Assembly: GCA_026389555.1 (NCBI GenBank)
Contig: JAPLHQ010000013.1
Location: forward strand, 1 to 48,173
Source of the DNA: Chloroflexota bacterium
GTDB taxonomy: Bacteria > Chloroflexota > Limnocylindria > Limnocylindrales > Limnocylindraceae
Reading direction: 5' to 3'
Length of the DNA: 48,173 bases
The notes under the pieces are model-generated. The model worked only from the letters and a program-made list of their open reading frames with translations, ran no database searches and was not told the DNA's origin. This document shows, piece by piece, positions 42,889 through 48,173 of this stretch. Numbering within the stretch: the first letter of the stretch is position 1; each line of letters begins with the position of its first letter. The position numbers and the translations under genes are program-made.

Positions 42889-43964
42889 GAGTTGATCCGC
42901 ACCCGTGGGTCAAGGTAGGCGTAGCTGATGTCAACGATCAGGTTCACCACAACGTAGCCAACGCTCACGATCACGGTGACCCCTTGCACCACCACATAGT
43001 CACGCGCGGTGATCGCGTCGGAGATGGTACGACCGATTCCAGCAAATCCAAAGATCGTCTCCGTCAACACCGCACCAGAGAGGAGGCCGCCGAGCGAGAG
43101 GCCAACCACCGTTGCCACGGGGAGGAGTGCGTTGCGCAGCGCATGCTTTGAGACCACCTCGCGTTCAGAGAGTCCCTTCGCACGCGCGGTACGGATGTAA
43201 TCGGAGCCGAGCACGTCGAGCAGCGAGGAGCGCGTGATGCGCGCAATCACCGCCATCGGAATCGTCGCCAGGGCAACGGAGGGGAGGATGAGGTGCTTCA
43301 CCGCATCAATAAGGTTGCCAGGGTTCAGGGTCAGGATCGCATTCGGGATCGCCATGTTGGAGATGAAGTCGAGCAGGCCACGCAGCGGCCCCTGCAGCCC
43401 AGCGAGCCCCCAGGCAACCGCGATCTCCGTTGGGATGACGCCGGCGGTGTAGCGATTCGCAGGGGGGAGTGCGATCGGCGTCCCCTTTAGCACCACCGCA
43501 AAGAAGTAGGCGAGCAGGAGGCCAAGGACGAAGACAGGGATGGAGACTCCGAGGTTGGCGAAGATCATCGTGGAGACATCGGTGCGTGAGTTGCGCTTAG
43601 TGGCGGCGCGAACGCCGAGCTTAATACCGAAGAACGTAGCAATCGTGAGTGAGATCGCCGTAAGTTCAATCGTGGTTGGGAGTCGATCAACGATCAGCTG
43701 CGTGACCGGAACGCCGAAGCGAATCGAATCACCGAGGTCGCCCGTCAGCACCTGCTGCAGATACTTGAGGAACTGGACGGGTATCGGCTGATCAAAGCCG
43801 TAACGCGAGTTGAACGCGGCACATGCGACTTCAGTGGCCTTCTCACCGAGAAGTGCGCGGCACGGGTCGCCGGGGAGGAGCCGCGTGATGACAAAGACCG
43901 CCACAAGGATCCCGAAGATCACGGGGAGGCTCACCAGGAGCCGTCGCACGATGTAGGTCGTCAT
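42885..43964 (-). CDS. oppB: Oligopeptide ABC importer permease OppB
   Basis: 359 residues, longer than the usual 306-340. The N-terminus has MTTYIVRRLLVSLPVIFGI and LPGDPCRALLGEKAT, with two cysteines in the extracytoplasmic stretch; the EAA loop is LRTARAKGLSEREVVSKHALRNALLP. An extra extracytoplasmic segment (about residues 170-235, APPANRY to TLNPG) explains the length. ATG 43964 lies 6 bases after GATAAT, giving it a separate leaderless promoter in the 72-base gap behind the second binding protein. Confidence 0.95.
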   Translation of the reverse strand: MTTYIVRRLLVSLPVIFGILVAVFVITRLLPGDPCRALLGEKATEVACAAFNSRYGFDQPIPVQFLKYLQQVLTGDLGDSIRFGVPVTQLIVDRLPTTIELTAISLTIATFFGIKLGVRAATKRNSRTDVSTMIFANLGVSIPVFVLGLLLAYFFAVVLKGTPIALPPANRYTAGVIPTEIAVAWGLAGLQGPLRGLLDFISNMAIPNAILTLNPGNLIDAVKHLILPSVALATIPMAVIARITRSSLLDVLGSDYIRTARAKGLSEREVVSKHALRNALLPVATVVGLSLGGLLSGAVLTETIFGFAGIGRTISDAITARDYVVVQGVTVIVSVGYVVVNLIVDISYAYLDPRVRINS

Positions 43965-43970
43965 CGGGGC

Positions 43971-43976
43971 ATTATC
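43971..43976 (-). promoter_or_regulatory. -10 box of leaderless oppBCDF transcript
   Basis: GATAAT on the minus strand, then GCCCCG, then ATG 43964. The permease and ATPase genes can therefore be expressed apart from the binding proteins. Confidence 0.6.
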
Positions 43977-44036
43977 GCCCGATTACGCCCCTGTGGCGAA
44001 TACGGTGCGTGCAGCAAGCCAGCCCAATCACTCGCT

Positions 44037-45707
44037 TCAGTTCGACGCGCAGCGCTCCTCATTGAGGAAGGGGGAAAGGGTGCCCCAATAGCGGAAGATC
44101 CCCGTTCGCCCCTTATGAAGCGGGCTTGCGCAGTCCCAGATTGCGGCAAAGCTATCCAGCACGTCGCTCGCATCAAGGGTCGCTCCATTATGGAAGCGTA
44201 CGTTCGGTCGCAAAGTGCAGGTCCAGGTCAAAAGATCCTTTGATGAATCGCAAGACTCTGCGAGGAGTGGGCGGAGCTCCGTTTCTCCAGGAATCAGCCC
44301 GTAGAGCGTCTCGTTGATCTGCGAGCAGATGCGGTATGACTCAAAGTCTCCCTCATCTGCGCAGTAGAGGCCTCCCGGCTCCACGTTCTGCAAGAAGACG
44401 AGTGAAGATCGGTCGCCTGGCTTCATTGGAGCAAACGACTCATTCCCGAGTGGCGACGCCTCAGCGTTCGCCACATCACTCCTGAAGGCGACTGCCGAGC
44501 TACTAAACGCAATGGGCACCACAATCGCCTCTGAACGGATGATCTCGTTCGCTTCGGCGTACAGCGAATCGCGCTTGGATTTATCGCCAGTGGTTGCGGC
44601 GGCCGAGACAAGCGACTGAAGCGCTTCGGGGATTACACCAAATCGTGGTCCGGACTGCGGTCCAAAGAAGTAATCCATGAAGTTTGTTGCGTCAACATAG
44701 TCTGCACCGAATCCACCAAGGAAGATTCCTGTCAGCTTGCCGGAGTCACGGTTATCCTGGAAGATCGTTGACTCCTGAAGATCAAGTGTGGCAATCACGC
44801 CGATCTGCGCGAGTTGCGCCTGCACCTCAACGGCGATATCTGTTGGGTATGGCGTGTGGCGGCGCGTGACATCACGATACGCAATGGTCGTAGAGAAGCC
44901 GTTAGGGTAGCCAGCCTCAGCTAGGAGGCGCTTCGCCTCAGCGAGATCCTGGTCGTACCAGGGTGTTCCGCCGCAAGCATTAGGGATCGCGCACGGGGTG
45001 AAGTGCGTTGCAACTTCGGATCCATCTGGATAAAAGGTATCAACGATTCTCTTGCGGTCAAGCGCCATCGCTAAAGCCTGGCGAACGCGAACGTCAGTAA
45101 ATGGTTTCATCGTGTTACTAAAGCCCATGTACATAACGCTCAAACTTGGGCGGGAGAGGACCTGGACGTTCAAGTCTGACTTCAGGATTTCCGCATCGTC
45201 TGGCGAGATGTTGTCAATGCCATCTACCGTGCCCGCCTGAAGCTGAATCAGGCGTGCAGCTGCGTCTTGCTGCCACTGAAAGATCATCGACTCCGCGAGT
45301 GCCTTATCCCCCCAGTAGTTTTCGTTCCGCGCTAAGACAATCTGGCTCTCGCGCTCCCATGCAGTGAAGGAGAATGGACCAGTACCGTTCGGCTTCAGGC
45401 TGAGCACCCCGTCCTGAGCGTGTGCTTGCAGGTAGCCAGAATCATCAATCTGAAACGGGGTGAGCGAAACCTTTTCGAGGAATGCAATGTCAGGTGCGCA
45501 GAGCTCAAACTTGACCGTGAGCTCATTAACTGAGGTGATGCGCTTCAACCCAACCTCTGGAGTGCCGCCCTCGCTCACGCTGCATTTGGCTGGACCATCT
45601 ACAGGGTAGCTTCGCGCACTAAACGGAAGAAGTTCAGCCGCCGGAGTATTGCTGCCAGTGCATCCAACCGCCAACATGCCAACAAGCACTACTGACAGCA
45701 GTCGCAC
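44037..45707 (-). CDS. Circularly permuted oligopeptide-binding lipoprotein (SBP_bac_5 family), copy B
   Basis: 556 residues. Lipoprotein signal: LAVGC with the lipid cysteine at 16. The mature chain starts in the middle of the family fold: TVKFELCAPDIAFL, then PNGTGPFSFTAWERESQIVLARNENYWG (about 108-135), VRVRQALAMALDRKRIV, and the family C-terminal PLGNESF near 420. The normal family N-terminus then follows: LVFLQNVEPGGLYC (about 436), INETLYGLIPGE, DLLTWTCTLRPNVRFHNGATLDASDVLDSF and ends at ASPLHKGRTGIFRYWG...FLNEERCASN. This is a circular permutation of OppA/DppA. Start GTG 45707 has GGAGGAGG 5 bases upstream. Paralogue of copy A with the same order and a matching set of cysteines. Confidence 0.9.
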   Translation of the reverse strand: MRLLSVVLVGMLAVGCTGSNTPAAELLPFSARSYPVDGPAKCSVSEGGTPEVGLKRITSVNELTVKFELCAPDIAFLEKVSLTPFQIDDSGYLQAHAQDGVLSLKPNGTGPFSFTAWERESQIVLARNENYWGDKALAESMIFQWQQDAAARLIQLQAGTVDGIDNISPDDAEILKSDLNVQVLSRPSLSVMYMGFSNTMKPFTDVRVRQALAMALDRKRIVDTFYPDGSEVATHFTPCAIPNACGGTPWYDQDLAEAKRLLAEAGYPNGFSTTIAYRDVTRRHTPYPTDIAVEVQAQLAQIGVIATLDLQESTIFQDNRDSGKLTGIFLGGFGADYVDATNFMDYFFGPQSGPRFGVIPEALQSLVSAAATTGDKSKRDSLYAEANEIIRSEAIVVPIAFSSSAVAFRSDVANAEASPLGNESFAPMKPGDRSSLVFLQNVEPGGLYCADEGDFESYRICSQINETLYGLIPGETELRPLLAESCDSSKDLLTWTCTLRPNVRFHNGATLDASDVLDSFAAIWDCASPLHKGRTGIFRYWGTLSPFLNEERCASN

Positions 45708-45730
45708 CTGAGCCTCCTCCACATAAATAA

Positions 45731-45762
45731 ACGGGCGGACCGCCAATCGGCGATCCGCCCGT
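45731..45762 (-). terminator. Rho-independent terminator after binding protein A
   Basis: On the minus strand ACGGGCGGA and TCCGCCCGT form a 9-bp stem with a 14-base loop, followed by TTTATTTATG (45720-45730). It lies behind the copy A stop and before the copy B ribosome binding site. Confidence 0.8.
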
Positions 45763-45763
45763 A

Positions 45764-45780
45764 AGTTACCCCAGGTAACT
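45764..45780 (-). repeat. Small hairpin (7-bp stem) between copy A stop and terminator
   Basis: AGTTACC and GGTAACT with a 3-base loop, directly upstream of the terminator on the transcript. It may stabilise the 3' end of copy A mRNA or help limit read-through. Confidence 0.6.
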
Positions 45781-45789
45781 AGATTGCGC

Positions 45790-47466
45790 TCATTCTGCTG
45801 GCTTGGTGCAGGCGTCGGTATTCAAGAACCCCGAGATGAGGCTGAAATACTCGAACACGCTGGTGCGGCCCTTGTGCAGTGGGTTTGCGCAGTCCCAGAC
45901 CGAAGCAAACGTATCAACCACGTCAGTGGCATCAAACGTTGCGCCGTTGTGGAACTTCACGCCCGTGCGCAGGGTGCACGTCCAGGTGAGCAGATCCTCA
46001 GAGGCCGTGCAGGCTGTGGCGAGGAGTGGCTTGGTTGTCGCCTCTCCCGTCACGAAGCCGAAGAGGCCTTCGCCGATCTGACCGCAGACGCGGAGTGACT
46101 CGCCGTCCGTCTCGTCCATACAGTAAAGCCCACCAGGCTCACCGTTCTGGATCCACACGAAGGTGTCGTCCCCGTCTGAGCTCATCACTGAAAGCTCCTC
46201 GTTGCCGAGTGGCGACGAGTGAGCGCCGGTGATGCTCGCCTTGAATGCAAGAGCTGAACCGCCGTGAGCCACTGGGATCATCGGAATGTTCGTCTTCAGT
46301 GCATTGTTCGCCTCGGCGTAAAGCGCAGCACGTGTTGCTGCATCAGCCGTTGCGCTCGCCGCCATCAGCGGCTCATAGACCGCTGCGATCGGGGCGCCGA
46401 ACTGTGGCGACGAGTTCTTTCCGAAGTGATAGTCCAGGAAGTTCGTTGGGTCTGGATAGTCCGCACCCCAACCGAGGAGATGCAGGCCCTGCAGGGTCCC
46501 AGCGCTTGCAGCGTCGAGATATGCCGTTGACTCCACCACAGCAATGGTGACGTCAATGCCGATCTCCTTGAGCTGTGCCTGGATGTCCGTGGCGACCGTG
46601 GCTGGGACCGGGAGGTACCCGCGCACAACGTCACGATATGAAAGGGTCGTCTTGAAGCCGCTTGGGTAACCGGCATCCTTCAGCAACTGCTTCGCTGCTG
46701 CGATGTCCTGGGTGTACCACTCTTCGCCTTCGCAGGCGAACTCAATGGTGCACGGCGTGAAGTGGCTCGCCACCTCTGAACCGCCCGGATAGAAGTTGTC
46801 GATGATGCGCTGACGATCAAGCGCCAGGGCAACCGCCTTACGAACCTCAAGCTTCTCGAATGGATCGCCGGCGATGCCGGAGTTCATTCCGAGGTACATG
46901 GTGTTCAGTGCAGCGCGCGGGATGACCTGCAGCGTTGTGTCTGCAGTTGCACCAGCGATGTCCGTTGGCGCAAGGTTGTCAATGCCGTCAGCTGTGCCGG
47001 CTCGAAGGGCGAGCAGTCGTGCCGCGCCCTCTGACTGCCACTGGAAGACTGCGGTGCCCGAAGTGGCGAGCTGTCCCCAATAGTCAGCATTGCGCTCGAG
47101 GACGATCTGGGAGCCCTTCTCCCACGCCTTGAGCTTGTATGGCCCGGTGCCGTTTGGCACCGTGACGATGCTCCCGTCCGCAGTAGCGGCGGTGAGGTAG
47201 CCGGAGTCGTTGATCTGGTAGTTGGTCAGTGCCAACTTCTGGATGAACGCCACGTCTGGTGCGCAGAGCTCAAAGACGACCGTCGAGGCGTCTGTTGAGG
47301 TGATGCGCTTGAAACCGTAGCCGTCGGCGCAGTCTGCCGCGCCAGCCTCTGGATATGCCTTCGCCTTGAAGGCGATGGTGTCAGCAGCGGAGCTCGATGA
47401 GCCACCACACGCTGCAGCAACCATCAGGAGAGCGGCGCCGATCGCGCCGATCCGTAGGTTCTTCAT
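45790..47466 (-). CDS. Circularly permuted oligopeptide-binding lipoprotein (SBP_bac_5 family), copy A
   Basis: 558 residues. Lipoprotein signal with lipid cysteine C20 (MVAAAC), then a serine-rich linker. Residues about 50-428 match the part of DppA that starts at its mid-chain LISEVKKVDDNTVQF (here RITSTDASTVVFELCAPDVAFI), through VPNGTGPYKLKAWEKGSQ (103-120) and LEVRKAVALALDRQRII, to the family C-terminus (VKGYVVDPLG-like ITGAHSSPLGNEEL, about 412-425). Residues 436-558 match the family N-terminus: FVWIQNGEPGGLYC, EGLFGFVTGE, LLTWTCTLRTGVKFHNGATFDATDVVDTF (492-520), NPLHKGRTSVFEYF. It is followed by its own terminator and should be the major binding subunit. AAGGAG lies 6 bases upstream of ATG 47466. 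Confidence 0.92.
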   Translation of the reverse strand: MKNLRIGAIGAALLMVAAACGGSSSSAADTIAFKAKAYPEAGAADCADGYGFKRITSTDASTVVFELCAPDVAFIQKLALTNYQINDSGYLTAATADGSIVTVPNGTGPYKLKAWEKGSQIVLERNADYWGQLATSGTAVFQWQSEGAARLLALRAGTADGIDNLAPTDIAGATADTTLQVIPRAALNTMYLGMNSGIAGDPFEKLEVRKAVALALDRQRIIDNFYPGGSEVASHFTPCTIEFACEGEEWYTQDIAAAKQLLKDAGYPSGFKTTLSYRDVVRGYLPVPATVATDIQAQLKEIGIDVTIAVVESTAYLDAASAGTLQGLHLLGWGADYPDPTNFLDYHFGKNSSPQFGAPIAAVYEPLMAASATADAATRAALYAEANNALKTNIPMIPVAHGGSALAFKASITGAHSSPLGNEELSVMSSDGDDTFVWIQNGEPGGLYCMDETDGESLRVCGQIGEGLFGFVTGEATTKPLLATACTASEDLLTWTCTLRTGVKFHNGATFDATDVVDTFASVWDCANPLHKGRTSVFEYFSLISGFLNTDACTKPAE

Positions 47467-47494
47467 TGCGCTTCTCCTTGGTTATCACTAGCGA

Positions 47495-47512
47495 AGGCGG
47501 CCCCTGCCGCCT
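47495..47512 (-). promoter_or_regulatory. 5' leader hairpin of binding protein A mRNA
   Basis: AGGCGGC and GCCGCCT with a 4-base loop in the leader between the candidate -10 GATACT (minus strand, 47523-47528) and the ribosome binding site. It may protect the mRNA 5' end. Confidence 0.45.
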
Positions 47513-47522
47513 CCCCCTGCGG

Positions 47523-47528
47523 AGTATC
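47523..47528 (-). promoter_or_regulatory. Candidate -10 box of binding protein A
   Basis: GATACT on the minus strand, about 57 bases from ATG 47466, so this gene has a genuine leader of about 50 bases, unlike the leaderless genes. Confidence 0.4.
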
Positions 47529-47586
47529 CGCATTACGGGGAAGGATAGTGGACGCCACGCGCCTCTGACCGTTCCGCCCCACCCCT

Positions 47587-47592
47587 TATGAT
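47587..47592 (+). promoter_or_regulatory. -10 box of the TSUP permease gene
   Basis: TATGAT, then 6 bases to GTG 47599; a CTGACC-like -35 lies 16 bases upstream. It sets the start codon. Confidence 0.6.
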
Positions 47593-47598
47593 CCGTGC

Positions 47599-48173
47599 GT
47601 GACGGACCCCCTTTTTACCCTTCTCCCGCTCGGCTTCTTCCTGGTTGCCCTCCTCTACTCGTCCGTCGGCCATGCCGGGGCAACGGGCTACTTGGCCCTA
47701 ATGGCCCTGGCTGGGGTTGCCCCCGAGGTGATGCGACCAACAGCGCTCGTCCTGAACCTTGCCGTCGCCTCCATTACCGTCATCCGCTTCTCTCGCGCCG
47801 GGCATCTCCCCTGGCGCCTCCTCGCCCCGTTGCTCATTGGATCTGTTCCGGCCGTCTTTCTCACTGGGAGCCTCTCCATCCCTGATGCGATCTACCGCCC
47901 GCTGCTCGCTTTCGTGCTGATCGCTGCCGCGATCCGACTCGCCGCTCGAGCAGGACGCGACCTGGCATCAGAGCGCGTGGCAGGTGCACCGAGCACGCCC
48001 GTGTCGGCACTTGTTGGCGGCGGGATCGGACTCCTTGCCGGTGCAACGGGGACAGGTGGCGGGGTCTTCTTGACGCCGCTCGTGATTGCGCGGCGCTGGA
48101 CGACCGCGCGCGCCGCGGCGGGACTCTCGGCAGGGTTCATCCTGGCGAACTCGCTCGCTGGACTTGCGGCGAA
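47599..48173 (+). CDS. TauE/SafE (TSUP) family permease, truncated by window edge
   Basis: About 191 codons are visible. Starts GTG 47599 (MTDPLFTLLPLGFFLVALLYSSVGHAGATGYLALMALAGV); the GHAGATGYLAL block and the later LLAGATGTGGGVFLTPLV repeat are the two diagnostic TSUP motifs at the start of each half. The family exports or imports organosulfur and organic acid anions such as sulfoacetate or sulfite. The reading frame is still open at the window end. The leaderless start agrees with TATGAT 6 bases upstream. It is divergent from binding protein A. Confidence 0.85.
   Translation, partial: MTDPLFTLLPLGFFLVALLYSSVGHAGATGYLALMALAGVAPEVMRPTALVLNLAVASITVIRFSRAGHLPWRLLAPLLIGSVPAVFLTGSLSIPDAIYRPLLAFVLIAAAIRLAARAGRDLASERVAGAPSTPVSALVGGGIGLLAGATGTGGGVFLTPLVIARRWTTARAAAGLSAGFILANSLAGLAA

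Noticed and set aside
44037-47466. Binding proteins as fusions of two separate proteins or as frameshift products
   Set aside because: The two out-of-order parts together make exactly one complete SBP_bac_5 fold, both paralogues agree and the frames are uninterrupted.
1-48173. CRISPR arrays, insertion sequences, phage genes or rRNA
   Set aside because: No regularly spaced repeats, transposase or phage motifs, or rRNA sequence was seen on either strand.

Overview
The window is about 48 kb of a compact, GC-rich bacterial chromosome. It holds roughly 46 protein genes, two tRNAs and no gene-free stretch longer than about 160 bases. There is no sign of phage, insertion sequences or CRISPR arrays. 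Gene content (GuaB3-type IMP dehydrogenase homologue, UPF0182 giant membrane protein, Ycf45/SpoIIIAA-like R3H ATPase, LCP protein, PdxST, GTG starts, leaderless promoters) fits a small-genome member of Chloroflexota, perhaps the freshwater Limnocylindria type, or a relative near Actinomycetota. This assignment is inference from gene families only.

Layout. 1-2.3 kb: the 5' part of a ResB cytochrome c biogenesis gene with a perfect 91-bp tandem duplication at its start, an Lrp-type regulator, an exported membrane-anchored protein and tRNA-Pro. 2.4-8.4 kb: an LCP cell-wall glycopolymer transferase facing the operon ppiC-mazG-rph-rdgB. 8.4-10 kb: a Wzm/Wzt polysaccharide exporter. 10-13.9 kb: radC-mreB-mreC and a CPBP protease. 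13.9-25.5 kb: minus-strand runs for UPF0182, purine and thymidylate synthesis (guaB3-guaA, tmk), an R3H ATPase and pyridoxal phosphate synthesis (pdxS-pdxT-GNAT). 25.5-27.7 kb: two divergent glycosyltransferases of lower GC. 27.7-31.2 kb: MOSC, HNH, tRNA nucleotidyltransferase and GalE-like genes. 31.2-39.9 kb: transporters, an endonuclease III, two S51/GATase-like proteins (one carrying a CysRS-like tail), an SDR, a DUF421 protein, tRNA-Ile, a UbiA prenyltransferase, an ABC-2 exporter and a DoxX protein. 39.9-47.5 kb: a complete oligopeptide ABC importer (oppBCDF) with two tandem binding lipoproteins. 47.6 kb to the end: the start of a TauE/TSUP permease.

Three things stand out. (1) Both oligopeptide-binding lipoproteins are circularly permuted relative to the SBP_bac_5 family. 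The segment that is N-terminal in OppA/DppA, with the LTWT-LR-G-V-FH-G motif, sits at the C-terminus, and the rest of the fold precedes it. The new ends both carry cysteines and could be joined by a disulfide. (2) Many gene starts share one geometry: a -10-like hexamer (second base A, last base T) followed by 6-7 bases and then the start codon, with no room for a leader. This indicates widespread leaderless transcription, including divergent pairs whose start codons are only 20-40 bases apart and whose -10 boxes overlap or lie back to back. A second class of genes, including the binding lipoproteins, has real leaders with strong Shine-Dalgarno sequences. (3) One tRNA has the rare bacterial anticodon UAU for isoleucine.
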